This document shows, piece after piece, positions 48,559 through 56,550 of a stretch of 64,000 nucleotides of DNA. The notes beneath the pieces were generated by a model that was not told the origin of the DNA, made no database searches, and worked only from the letters and a program-made list of their open reading frames with translations. This DNA is from Rufibacter sediminis (GTDB lineage Bacteria > Bacteroidota > Bacteroidia > Cytophagales > Hymenobacteraceae): NCBI RefSeq assembly GCF_014269285.1, contig NZ_JACOAF010000030.1:340046-404045 (forward strand). Direction: 5' to 3'. A program made the translations under genes and the position numbers. How positions within the stretch are numbered: the stretch's first letter is position 1; the number at the start of each line of letters is the position of its first letter.

Positions 48559-48585
48559 TCGACTGCCAGCAGGATTCCTTTACGC

Positions 48586-49929
48586 TTAGCTTCCTGCGCT
48601 GAACTCCTTTACCACTTCACTCAGGTCATAGACGGGTACTTCCTCTTTGGCTTGGGCCACAATGCTGGCGGCGGCCGCAGACCGATAGCCGCTGGCGCAG
48701 TGCACCACAATGGGTTTATCATCCGGGATCTCGTCCAGGCGCTCACGCAGCTCGGGCAGCGGAATCTCCAGGGCTCCGGGAAACACCCGCTTCTCCTGCA
48801 CCTCGCTTGTGTTCCTTACATCTACAATGGTGTAGGCCCCGGGGTTGGCTTTGAAAGCGGCTAAGTCCAGCACCGGCGACTGCTCTGTGCCAGCGGGGGG
48901 CACCGGCAGGGCTCCCGTGATCAGGGATTCGTAGCCAATGCTGGCGGCCCGGCCAATCAGCTCGCGTAGTTTTTCCTCGCCTTCGCCGATGAGGTAAAAT
49001 CCTTCCTCGGGGCCTACCACGGCTCCTAACCAGGTTTCAAACTTGGGGCCGTCCTGCAGGTTAATGGCGCCGGGCAAGTGCCCCTGCTTGAACTGTTCCT
49101 GCGAGCGGGTGTCAATGAGGAGGCAACTTTTGCTCAGTTTGTGATCGGGTTCCAGAATGGGCACCTGTTTTACGGCTGTCTGGAACTTGGGAGCGCCTTT
49201 CAGGTTCAGGTGCACATCGTATTCAAAGTATTTCGGGACGAAGGGCTGGTCGGCGGTCACGAAGGCCACAAACTCGTCTTCGGTCATTTCCTGGAGGGCG
49301 GGGTTGGTCTGCTTCTGCTCCCCGATGGTGCTGCACTTGGCATTGCTCAGGTTTTTCCCGCAGAGGCTGCCCGCCCCGTGCGCCGGGTACACCAGCACCG
49401 CATCGGGCAGCGGCATGAGTTTCTGGCGGGTAGAGTGGTAGAGTTGGCGGGCCAGTTTGTCGCGGGTGGCGGTTTCGTGGCCCGCGTTCTCGCGCAGATC
49501 GGGACGGCCTACATCGCCAATAAAGAGGGTGTCGCCGGTAAATACGGCGTGCTCTTTGCCGGTCTCATCGCGCAGCAACAAAGAGATGCTGTCTGGCGAA
49601 TGGCCCGGGGTGTCCAGGGCCTGCAACGTTACCTGCCCGATTCTCAGGTCCTGGCCTTCGTTGAAAGGCTTGTGCTCATACCGGGCCTTGGCGTGTTTGC
49701 TTATGTACACAGGAATCTGCTTGGCTTCTGAAAGCTCCAGGTGCCCACTTACAAAATCGGCGTGCGGGTGCGTTTCAATGATGGCCGTGATCTTGGCATC
49801 ATGAATCATGGCGTACTCTTCGTACTGGCGGGGGTCACGCACGGGGTCAATGACCGCGATCTCGAAATCATCCATGATGATGTACGAGAAATGGGCCAGC
49901 CCTTTGTCTTCAAATTGCTCGATCTTCAT
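48586..49929 (-). CDS. MBL-fold hydrolase with two rhodanese domains (persulfide-dioxygenase-like)
   Basis: 447 aa. Residues 1-240 are a metallo-beta-lactamase fold with the metal motif T-H54-P-H56-A-D58-F59, then DTPGHSPDS, FTGDTLF and YPAHGAGS. The usual second His after Asp is Phe here, as in some rhodanese-linked members. Residues about 260-340 are a rhodanese-like domain without a Cys (LIGEGEEK loop). Residues about 355-445 are a second rhodanese with the catalytic Cys in VVHCASGYRS. It is likely a sulfide/persulfide-detoxifying enzyme of the ETHE1 group, acting in the cytoplasm. Start METKIEQ-like (ATGAAGATC) at 49929. Confidence 0.88.
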   Translation of the reverse strand: MKIEQFEDKGLAHFSYIIMDDFEIAVIDPVRDPRQYEEYAMIHDAKITAIIETHPHADFVSGHLELSEAKQIPVYISKHAKARYEHKPFNEGQDLRIGQVTLQALDTPGHSPDSISLLLRDETGKEHAVFTGDTLFIGDVGRPDLRENAGHETATRDKLARQLYHSTRQKLMPLPDAVLVYPAHGAGSLCGKNLSNAKCSTIGEQKQTNPALQEMTEDEFVAFVTADQPFVPKYFEYDVHLNLKGAPKFQTAVKQVPILEPDHKLSKSCLLIDTRSQEQFKQGHLPGAINLQDGPKFETWLGAVVGPEEGFYLIGEGEEKLRELIGRAASIGYESLITGALPVPPAGTEQSPVLDLAAFKANPGAYTIVDVRNTSEVQEKRVFPGALEIPLPELRERLDEIPDDKPIVVHCASGYRSAAAASIVAQAKEEVPVYDLSEVVKEFSAGS

Positions 49930-49961
49930 ATCTCTTCCAGATACGTATTCAGGACCGGCAT

Positions 49962-49999
49962 CGTTGGAGGCTACTTTCCTGAAACCGGCCCCAAAACCC
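49962..49999. repeat. Family A nested palindrome in a divergent region, half-degraded
   Basis: CGTTGGAGGCTACTTTC, CT, GAAACCGGCCCCAAAACCC. It is 33 bp 5' of the MBL-rhodanese start and 140 bp 5' of the cyanophycinase-like start. Confidence 0.55.
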
Positions 50000-50138
50000 G
50001 GCAGCTGCCCGCCCGATGAGGCTTTCCAGTGGATTCCTTTTCATTTTTACCGTAATTTGACACCCTTGCGCCGGGTGCTACGTTGATTCTTCTACCAGCC
50101 ACCCGGCAGCGCACGCTCATTTTAACACAACTCACGTT

Positions 50139-50966
50139 ATGCAGGTACCCAAAGGAACGTTGATAGCACTAGGCGGGGGCGATGACGATGGCCTGATCAG
50201 CCTGATCCGCTCTGAGCTTTGCAGCATTGACTCTAACATTGAAGTGATCACCACGGCCACCCTGGAGCCGATGGAGTCTGGACAGGCGTACAAAGAGGCG
50301 TTTGAGGAGCTGGGCTGCAACAGCGTGCGGTTCATGCACATTGACGAAGACAACGAAGCCGACAAGCCCGAGTACCTTTCGCGCATTGCGCAGGCCGAGG
50401 TCATCTTCTTTACCGGCGGCAACCAGCTGCGCCTGAAAGAGTTTCTGGCGGGCTCGCAACTGCACCAGCTTATGCAACGGCGCTACAGGGAAGAGGAAAT
50501 CACCATTGCAGGCACCAGCGCCGGCGCGGCCGCCATGTCTGACCGCATGATCTACGAGGGCTACGGCTACCATTCCTTGCAGAAAGGCGAGGTAAAGACC
50601 ACGCACGGCCTGGGCTTTATCCAGAATGTGTTCATTGACACGCATTTCACCGAGCGCGGCCGCTTTGGTCGGTTGGCGCACGCTGTCACCAAGCGTCCTC
50701 AGTTTGTGGGCGTGGGGCTGGGCGAGGAAACCGGCATTATCATCAAAAACGGCAATCACATAGAAGTCTTCGGCAACGGGGTGGTCACCATCATGGACGG
50801 CTCGCACGTGCGCTATTCCAATCTGGAGGAAGTAGACGAAGGGCAACCCATCGCGATTGAGAACCTCACCATGCACCTGCTGGTAGAAGGCCACGAATAC
50901 TGCCTCTCTGACCGCTACTTCCGGAAGCTTTCGCAGCAGAAACGCAAAACTTCCAGCAAAACGTAA
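50139..50966 (+). CDS. Cyanophycinase-like S51 serine peptidase
   Basis: 275 aa. S51-family core: GTLIALGGGDDD, the EVIFFTGGNQLRLKEFL strand-helix, and the nucleophile elbow G-T-S127-A-G-A with AAMSDRMIYEGYGYHSL, then GLGFIQNVFIDTHFTERGRFGRLAHAV. Cyanophycinase cuts beta-Asp-Arg from cyanophycin; related intracellular peptidases occur widely in bacteria without cyanophycin. No cyanophycin synthetase is in this window, so a peptidase of other substrate is plausible. It is monocistronic. Start ATGCAGGTACCC at 50139. Confidence 0.88.
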   Translation: MQVPKGTLIALGGGDDDGLISLIRSELCSIDSNIEVITTATLEPMESGQAYKEAFEELGCNSVRFMHIDEDNEADKPEYLSRIAQAEVIFFTGGNQLRLKEFLAGSQLHQLMQRRYREEEITIAGTSAGAAAMSDRMIYEGYGYHSLQKGEVKTTHGLGFIQNVFIDTHFTERGRFGRLAHAVTKRPQFVGVGLGEETGIIIKNGNHIEVFGNGVVTIMDGSHVRYSNLEEVDEGQPIAIENLTMHLLVEGHEYCLSDRYFRKLSQQKRKTSSKT

Positions 50967-50990
50967 CCTTCGTCGGGCAACTTCTCCGCT

Positions 50991-51031
50991 CCTGCATTTA
51001 GGGTCTTTTGTGGAAAATGCGCTGTAAACGG
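50991..51031. repeat. Family A nested palindrome, degraded copy
   Basis: CCTGCATTTAGGGTCTTTTG, then GAAAATGCGCTGTAAACGGC. It starts 25 bp after the cyanophycinase-like stop codon. Confidence 0.5.
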
Positions 51032-51065
51032 CATTGGCGGAGACACTCGTTGGAGCTGCGTACAA

Positions 51066-51107
51066 CTGAGTCCTGAGTTCTGAGTCACGAGTCCTGAGTT
51101 CTGAGTC
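51066..51107. repeat. 7-bp tandem array, six units
   Basis: CTGAGTC, CTGAGTT, CTGAGTC, ACGAGTC, CTGAGTT, CTGAGTC: exact 7-bp period. It is the longest of the four heptamer arrays in the window (also 18587, 18699, 28327). Confidence 0.85.
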
Positions 51108-51122
51108 TACGAATAGAAGAAA

Positions 51123-51189
51123 CTGGCGCGAGACTTCAGTCTCGTGACGTAGGATGATGCGAGTCTCCAGACTCGCCGGGAACCACGGG
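51123..51189. repeat. Double-hairpin repeat (family C), copy 3
   Basis: CTGGCG, then CGAGACT-TC-AGTCTCG, TGACGTAGGATGATG, CGAGTCT-CC-AGACTCG, CCGGGAACCACGGG. It is colinear with the reversed copy at 28101-28167. The first hairpin has GAGACT...AGTCTC where the others have GAGTCT...AGACTC, so both arm sides changed together. Confidence 0.85.
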
Positions 51190-51400
51190 CGCATCAGCCG
51201 TGGAGCAGCTTTGAAGACCTGGCAAACTGTACTTCCCTCCTGAAAGGAGCTTGGGAACCAGTTAGGAAAGCCGTTTATCTACGCGACACAGGCGTTTGCC
51301 GCCAAACTCCTTTCTGGAGAGGACGATGGGAAAGCAGTAATTCCTTTTTCTGATCTTGTGCTTGCTCTGTTGAGGTGACAAGATCTTTCATAAGGGAAGG

Positions 51401-51425
51401 CACGGAAGTAACTTCCGCGCCATAG
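51401..51425. repeat. CGGAAGTAACTTCCG repeat
   Basis: CACGGAAGTAACTTCCGCGC-CATAG: reverse complement of the element at 46511-46527 with a tighter palindrome (CGGAAGT-A-ACTTCCG). The rest of 51190-51477 holds nothing recognisable. Confidence 0.6.
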
Positions 51426-51477
51426 AGAGGCATTTCGTTTCTGAGTCCTTACAACTGATAATTCTTACTACTGAAAA

Positions 51478-51523
51478 GGTCCATTTCGGGGCGGTTTTCT
51501 GGAAAACTGCCCTGAAACGGACC
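51478..51523. repeat. Family A nested palindrome, strong copy
   Basis: GGTCCATTTCGGGGCGGTTTTC, broken as GGTCC-ATTTCGGGG, TG, then GAAAACTGCCCTGAAACGG-ACC. Arms include GGTCC/GGACC. It ends 38 bp from the flavoprotein stop codon. Confidence 0.88.
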
Positions 51524-51560
51524 TTACCTGCGGGGTTGGCGAACCCGGCATCTGCTGGTG

Positions 51561-52454
51561 TTATTCTCTGAATTCTTTCTGCAGTTCCATGTTGATGGCC
51601 ACTCCTGCCTTGGTACCCTCGGCGGCGGCCACAATGACCAGCTGCATGTCGCGGGCCGCGTCTCCGGCTACGTAGAGGCCGGGCACGTTGGTTTGCTGGT
51701 GTTTGTAGGTTCTCACCACGCCTTTGCTGGTGAAATCGCACTGCAGTTGCCGGGCCAGGTCTGAGTGCTGGTCTGAACCGGTCGCGAAGAACAGGGCTTC
51801 GCGGTTTTCTACCTGCCCGTTCTTGAGCACGATGCGCTGCATGTGTCCGTCTTCGCCCTCCAGACGCTCAATGGCCGAGGTATTGATCTGGACTTTGTTG
51901 CGGGCCAGGAGTTCGCGGTCTTCGCGGGTGAGGCGGTTGGTGCCATCGGTGAAGAGCATCACGTCACTGCTCCAGGTCTTCAGGGACAGGGAGAGCCCAA
52001 GGGCATCTCGGTTCTTGCCATAGGCTGCCAGGGGTTTGTTTTTGGACTCATAGCCGTCACAGTACGGGCAGTGGTGGATGCTGGAGCCGTAGAACGGTTC
52101 TGCTCCGGGGATTTTAGGCCATCGGTCACACAAGCCGGTGGCCAGCAGAAGTTTTCTGGAAAGGTAAACTTGGTTTTCCTCATCCTCCACCTTGAATAGG
52201 TCGCCTTCTTTGGTGGCGCGCACCACCCGCTTTTGCTTGATGTCTACTTCATACTTCGCCAGATCTTCGCGCCCCAGGCGCAGAAACTCGCCCGGCGGGG
52301 TGCCGTCACGGGAAATAAAGCCGTTCATGGCGTGGGAATAGGAGTTTCTGTACACTCCGGTGTCAAACAAAGCCACTTTTCGCATACACCGCCCCAATAA
52401 CATAGCGGCGCTTAAACCGGCCGGACCTCCGCCTACAATCAATACGTCATACAT
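51561..52454 (-). CDS. Thioredoxin-reductase-like FAD/NAD(P) oxidoreductase
   Basis: 297 aa. The N-terminal FAD Rossmann motif is VLIVGGGPAGLSAAM (residues 5-18); the redox-active pair is C129-P-Y-C132 in HHCPYCDGYES, the placement of thioredoxin reductases; the second dinucleotide-binding half and VPGLYVAGDAARDMQLV follow. It resembles the shorter TrxR-like group, lacking the standard GRG...NADP motif, so its electron donor is uncertain. It is monocistronic. The start ATGTATGAC at 52454 is clean. Confidence 0.9.
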   Translation of the reverse strand: MYDVLIVGGGPAGLSAAMLLGRCMRKVALFDTGVYRNSYSHAMNGFISRDGTPPGEFLRLGREDLAKYEVDIKQKRVVRATKEGDLFKVEDEENQVYLSRKLLLATGLCDRWPKIPGAEPFYGSSIHHCPYCDGYESKNKPLAAYGKNRDALGLSLSLKTWSSDVMLFTDGTNRLTREDRELLARNKVQINTSAIERLEGEDGHMQRIVLKNGQVENREALFFATGSDQHSDLARQLQCDFTSKGVVRTYKHQQTNVPGLYVAGDAARDMQLVIVAAAEGTKAGVAINMELQKEFRE

Positions 52455-52816
52455 AGTATCTATCTCTTAACCAGTCATGGCTAAACGCATCTGGTAAAAA
52501 AGAGATGACCTGCGGGCTATTTTTTTCTGCGCGGGTTTCTACCGCCTCCTGAAACCTGGGAAATACCCGTCTTATCTGCTGTTGGGAGAGTCGCTACAAC
52601 GCTGCCCGGCCCTCCTGTTTCTCCTCTACACCTTGGCTGGGCAGGCACAAACATGATTGCATTATTCTGTAGTAGTGCGCCACCCTCCAGCTTGAATAAT
52701 TTTTTATAAAAAATATGGTGATATGCATAACATTATCTAAATATCTGTTCTATTTTTCTATATTTGATTACCAAATATGCAAGAACCTAAAACACTTATA
52801 TTTAACTAGCAAACGC
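52455..52816. other. Gene-free AT-rich stretch upstream of the FadL-type porin
   Basis: About 360 bp between divergent genes. No gene is seen. A -7-like box lies at 52759. Confidence 0.4.
52759..52766 (+). promoter_or_regulatory. Possible Bacteroidota -7 box
   Basis: TATATTTG matches TAnnTTTG, 51 bp upstream of the porin ATG in an AT-rich stretch. No clear -33 TTTG; weak call. Confidence 0.3.
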
Positions 52817-54058
52817 ATGAAAAGTAAATTTTTAGCCTTATTGGGCAGTGCTGTGCTCTCTGCGGGCGTCGCCAACGCTGGAGGGTTCCAGGCTAACCTT
52901 CAGGGGCAAAAGCAGATAGGCATGGGGCACGTGGGCACCGGGCTCGCTCTGGACCAAAGTAGCATTTTCTTTAACCCGGGAGCCTTGGCGCATCTGCGGC
53001 AGAACGGTATCCAGTTAGGGGTAAGTGCGTTGAATGCGAAAATCGCCTACAGAGAACCAGCCGGCGGAATTTCAGAGGCTTTTACCGATAATCCGCTGAG
53101 CACGCCGTTCCAGGTATATGCCTCCTTCGGGAAAGAGGAAAGTCCGCTGCGCTTTGGTATTGGGGTGTACACGCCGTACGGTTCATCGGTGAACTGGGGC
53201 GACCAGTGGCAAGGGCGCTTCGGGCTGAACGAGCTGACTTTGCAGGCCATCTACATTCAACCCACCGTTAGTTACCGGATCTCCGACAAACTGGGATTTG
53301 GCGCCGGCCTGATTTACTCCATTGGGAGTGTGAACCTACAGCGGAGCATCCCGCTCCAGGACGCCAACTACGCTGAAAGCGGCATTGAACTGGACGGCGG
53401 TGCCAGCGGCTTCGGGTATAATCTGGGCGTTTATTTCCAGCCTACCGAGAAGCTTTCTCTGGGTCTGACCTATCGCTCTAAAGTAGAGATGGAAGTAAAA
53501 GAAGGCGATGTCACGTTCATGCTGCCTACATCGCCCGTAGTGGCGGGTCAGTTTCAGGCTACCCAGTTTGACGCCAAGCTTCCGTTACCGGCCAACATTA
53601 CCCTGGGGATTGGGTTCAAACCCACCGAGGACCTGACCATTGGCGTTGACGTACAGCGGGTGCAATGGAGCGCTTACAAATCACTGCGGTTTGACTACAA
53701 CGCCGGCATCCGGGGAGAAATGTTCACCGAGAGCCCTCGTAACTATGAAGACGTGTTTATTTACCGCGTTGGTGCTCAGTACAAAGTATCTGATATCTTA
53801 ACAGTGCGGGCTGGGGCCTATTACGACAACTCTCCGGTACAGGCGGGTTACCTGACCCCAGAAACCCCAGACGCTGACTCCAGAGGCGTGTCTGCCGGTT
53901 TAACCCTGGCTCTCAGCGAGAAGATTGACCTGGATGCTTCCTTCCTGTACATCAACAAGAAAGAGCGCACCGATGACGCCAGCAAATCTGGCGGTGTGGC
54001 TGGTACTTACAAATCAGTGGCCTATATCCCGGGCGTAGGCATCAATTACAAGTTTTAA
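52817..54058 (+). CDS. FadL/OMPP1/TodX-family outer membrane transporter
   Basis: 413 aa from ATG 52817; the longer frame adds a leader without signal character. Signal peptide MKSKFLALLGSAVLSAGVANA. The family N-terminus is NAGGFQANLQGQKQIGMGHVGTGLALDQSSIFFNPGALAHL, with the GFQ... SxxxNPGAL motif seen in FadL-type proteins. The barrel follows: FQVYASFG, RFGIGVYTPYGSSVNWGDQWQGRFG, SLGLTYRSKVEMEVKEGDVTFM, ending in ...YIPGVGINYKF with the terminal Phe of outer-membrane proteins. FadL proteins admit hydrophobic molecules such as fatty acids. It is co-transcribed with the SGNH lipoprotein 11 bp downstream. Confidence 0.92.
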   Translation: MKSKFLALLGSAVLSAGVANAGGFQANLQGQKQIGMGHVGTGLALDQSSIFFNPGALAHLRQNGIQLGVSALNAKIAYREPAGGISEAFTDNPLSTPFQVYASFGKEESPLRFGIGVYTPYGSSVNWGDQWQGRFGLNELTLQAIYIQPTVSYRISDKLGFGAGLIYSIGSVNLQRSIPLQDANYAESGIELDGGASGFGYNLGVYFQPTEKLSLGLTYRSKVEMEVKEGDVTFMLPTSPVVAGQFQATQFDAKLPLPANITLGIGFKPTEDLTIGVDVQRVQWSAYKSLRFDYNAGIRGEMFTESPRNYEDVFIYRVGAQYKVSDILTVRAGAYYDNSPVQAGYLTPETPDADSRGVSAGLTLALSEKIDLDASFLYINKKERTDDASKSGGVAGTYKSVAYIPGVGINYKF

Positions 54059-54069
54059 CGTAAAGCATC

Positions 54070-55374
54070 ATGAAGAACATATTCTATAGATTAGGCGCTG
54101 CCGCTCTTCTTTCCAGCGTTTTCTTATTCTCTGGCTGTGAACCCGAGTTTGAGGAGGACATTACCGTTAGCCGCGGCCCTCTGGACTTAAGCAAGTACGT
54201 GGCGGTGGGTAACTCCCTAACTGCCGGTTTCCAGGACAACGGCCTGTACCTGGAAGGCCAGGTGTATTCTTATCCCAATATTCTGGCCAACCAGTTCAGC
54301 TTTGTAGGCGGCGGGCCTTTTACGCAACCTTTGTTTACCAATGAGCAACGCAATGGCTCTGGGTACATCCGGTTAACAGGCTTCTCTTCCACCGGCTTGC
54401 CCACCACTGAAAACGTCACCACCAACCTGGCGGTAACGGGCATGGGCGCTGATGGCAAAACGCCTTTACTGACCAAATTCACTGGCGAGGTGCAAAACCT
54501 GGGCATCCCGGGCATCCGGATGAAAGACGTGGTGACACCGGGTTACGGCTTCAACAATCCATTGGGCTTCAACCCGTACTACCAGCGTTTGCTGCCCAAC
54601 GAGGCAACTCCCGCCGGAGGTTTGCTTCCGTACGTGAACAAAGTGGCTTCCGTAAAGGGAACCTTCTTCACCATGTGGCTGGGCAACAATGACGTGTTAG
54701 GCTTTGCCACTTCGGGCGGATTATCTCCCATCACGACGGACACTGAATTCCAGTCTGCCCTTGACGCCATGATGGCGGTACTTCCCGCTCAAGGCGTGGT
54801 GATTAACATCCCAGATGTAACGTCTGTGCCTTTCTTCACAACTAAGGCAACTGCTCTGTTAATGAGCCAGGCGCAAGCAGCTAACGCCAAACTGTACATC
54901 ACTACCGGCGCTGGCGCGGTGCGCGAGGCGAAAGCAACTGATTTCGTGTTGCTTACTTCAACGGTTGGCACCCCAGAAGCACTGCCAGGCGTGCCTCAGC
55001 CGGTACCGCACGGTTTCTCTCCTTTCAATCCGCTGAGAAATCAGGAGGTACTGGATGAGACCGAGACGGCGGCGGTAAAAGCGGCTACCCAAAACTTCAA
55101 CACCAAACTCTCTGCCGCCGCTACGGCCAAGAAAGTGGCCTACGCAGACATGAACGCGTATTTCAACACCATCAAGCAAGGGTTCACGCTTAACAACATC
55201 GCGTATTCACCGGCTTTTGTCACTGGTAACCTATTCTCTTTGGACGGTGTGCACTTAACTCCCAGAGGATATGCGATTGTAGCAAACAACCTGATCTCTA
55301 CCATCAACTCGTATTATAAGGCCAACGTGCCTACCATTGACGTGACCCAGTTCCGGGCGGTGCTTATCCCGTAA
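54070..55374 (+). CDS. SGNH/GDSL hydrolase lipoprotein
   Basis: 434 aa. A lipoprotein signal ends in FLFSGC (Cys23). Block I of the SGNH family is VAVGNSLTAGFQDNG, with G-N-S in place of G-D-S, Ser nucleophile in NSLTAG; block III is MWLGNNDVLGFA, with the catalytic-loop Asn; block V is SLDGVHLTPRGYAIVANNLI with the D-x-x-H pair. A lipid-anchored esterase is expected. The operon partner is a FadL-type porin, so a role in handling lipid esters at the outer membrane is plausible. The length is larger than typical because of an insert of about 150 residues. Confidence 0.88.
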   Translation: MKNIFYRLGAAALLSSVFLFSGCEPEFEEDITVSRGPLDLSKYVAVGNSLTAGFQDNGLYLEGQVYSYPNILANQFSFVGGGPFTQPLFTNEQRNGSGYIRLTGFSSTGLPTTENVTTNLAVTGMGADGKTPLLTKFTGEVQNLGIPGIRMKDVVTPGYGFNNPLGFNPYYQRLLPNEATPAGGLLPYVNKVASVKGTFFTMWLGNNDVLGFATSGGLSPITTDTEFQSALDAMMAVLPAQGVVINIPDVTSVPFFTTKATALLMSQAQAANAKLYITTGAGAVREAKATDFVLLTSTVGTPEALPGVPQPVPHGFSPFNPLRNQEVLDETETAAVKAATQNFNTKLSAAATAKKVAYADMNAYFNTIKQGFTLNNIAYSPAFVTGNLFSLDGVHLTPRGYAIVANNLISTINSYYKANVPTIDVTQFRAVLIP

Positions 55375-55396
55375 GCGGAATTTCACCCTAGTATCT

Positions 55397-55433
55397 AACA
55401 AAAAGACCAGTCCGCCAGGCTGGTCTTTTTGTT
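55397..55433 (+). terminator. Terminator of the porin-lipoprotein operon
   Basis: AACAAAAAGACCAG and CTGGTCTTTTTGTT around a 9-nt loop, 22 bp after the stop at 55374. Confidence 0.9.
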
Positions 55434-55530
55434 GGCGCAGGTTGTTCCTCTATACTACCTCCAGATTTTCGCTCGTTTTTAAGCTTCTAACCAGCTACAT
55501 TCGTATACAGGCTACCTTACATCTGAACCT

Positions 55531-55998
55531 ATGAAAAAACATCCTCTCCTTCTTCTCCTTTTCTGCTGCACCCTTTTCTTCAGTGCCTGCAGCGACGATG
55601 ACGACGCAACCCCATCTAAAGAGGATATGCTGATGAACAAACGCTGGCAGATCACCGCTTTGGAGGTAGCTCTCCCAATCATTGGTTCACAAGATCTTTA
55701 TGAAGACTTTGAGGACTGTGAAAAAGATAATTTTATAGAGTTCAGGGCTAACGGAGTGGTGACGGTAGACGAAGGAGCCACCAAGTGCGACGATTCTAAT
55801 CCACAACAGTACCCCGGAACTTGGACGCTGGAGGGAGATGTGTTAACCATTAAAGGCGCCGGCTCCTCCTTTGGCTTGCCGGTCAATGACTTGAAACTCA
55901 CGATAACCCAACTGTCGGGCAACAGCCTAGAGGGAGAATTCTCCCAGTCTATTTCCGGCTATGAGATAGATGGTACCGTTACCTTAAAGACGATGTAA
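55531..55998 (+). CDS. Lipocalin-like lipoprotein
   Basis: 155 aa. A lipoprotein signal ends at FFSAC (Cys20; MKKHPLLLLLFCCTLFFSAC), followed by an acidic run SDDDDATPSKED. The beta domain has NKRWQITALEVALP, DNFIEFRANGVVTVDEGATKC and GTWTLEGDVLTIKGAGSS, the strand order of the lipocalin-like/DUF4923-type lipoproteins of Bacteroidota, with N-K-R-W as the first-strand signature. Outer-membrane anchored; ligand unknown. Followed by a terminator. Confidence 0.75.
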   Translation: MKKHPLLLLLFCCTLFFSACSDDDDATPSKEDMLMNKRWQITALEVALPIIGSQDLYEDFEDCEKDNFIEFRANGVVTVDEGATKCDDSNPQQYPGTWTLEGDVLTIKGAGSSFGLPVNDLKLTITQLSGNSLEGEFSQSISGYEIDGTVTLKTM

Positions 55999-56030
55999 GC
56001 CGATCACTTACGCGTCATTATACTTTATGC

Positions 56031-56068
56031 AAAACAGAAGAGGGAGCCTAGGCTCCCTCTTCTGTTTT
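56031..56068 (+). terminator. Terminator of the lipocalin-like gene
   Basis: AAAACAGAAGAGGGAGCC, 2-nt centre TA, GGCTCCCTCTTCTGTTTT: 18-bp perfect arms, 33 bp after the stop. Confidence 0.9.
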
Positions 56069-56100
56069 AAGGGCATTTTAACCAAATCAAGCCAAAAATG
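56062..56100. repeat. Family A nested palindrome, degraded copy
   Basis: TGTTTTAAGGGCATTTTAA and AAATCAAGCCAAAAATG. It begins inside the terminator arm. Confidence 0.45.
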
Positions 56101-56210
56101 AGTTGTTGAACGGCACCGTTTTCCGGCCGGCCTCTACTGCAAAAAAATCCTCTCAGGCTGTTCCTCAACCTGAACTCCCTTCAGACTTTCCGTGCTTTGA
56201 TAGAGCACAT

Positions 56211-56251
56211 CTCCTTTGGCTCTCGTTTCCAAAAAAGAGCCTTAAAACATG
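56211..56251. repeat. Family A nested palindrome, degraded copy
   Basis: CTCCTTTGGCTCTCGTTTC, then AAAAAAGAGCCTTAAAACATG. No gene end nearby. Confidence 0.45.
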
Positions 56252-56550
56252 CCTTTGAAGAACTTCACGCTTCGCAAGCACGGAGTTCACAGGCAGTCCC
56301 GCTAAATTCCTCCCCATTTTTTATCCTGATTCAGTAATTCCTTTTGCCGCCTTCACCTGCCTGAAATCCGGTTTCAGGCAGTTCGTGCCCGCTTCTCATT
56401 TCTTGGTGGTAGGGGTTCTTCCCAGCGGCCTGGTCTTACTAGCACAAACACCAAGTACTTCACCAACAACTACTTGCAGCATAAAAGACCAGTATTCAAA
56501 TCCATTTCTAACCTATATCCATGTTTCTTTCACTTAATCAATTCCCTGTC

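Larger units (their letters stand above)
55999..56550. other. Gene-free stretch after the lipocalin-like gene
   Basis: About 550 bp with one terminator (56031-56068) and two weak family A copies; no gene seen. Confidence 0.5.

Noticed and set aside
51066..51107. Possible CRISPR array
   Set aside because: The 7-bp unit has no spacers and no cas genes are nearby. The 76-bp minisatellite also lacks unique spacers.
50169..51194. 341-codon minus frame opposite the cyanophycinase-like gene
   Set aside because: It runs through the 7-bp array (giving repeated S-E-L-R-T) and opposite a gene with intact S51 motifs.
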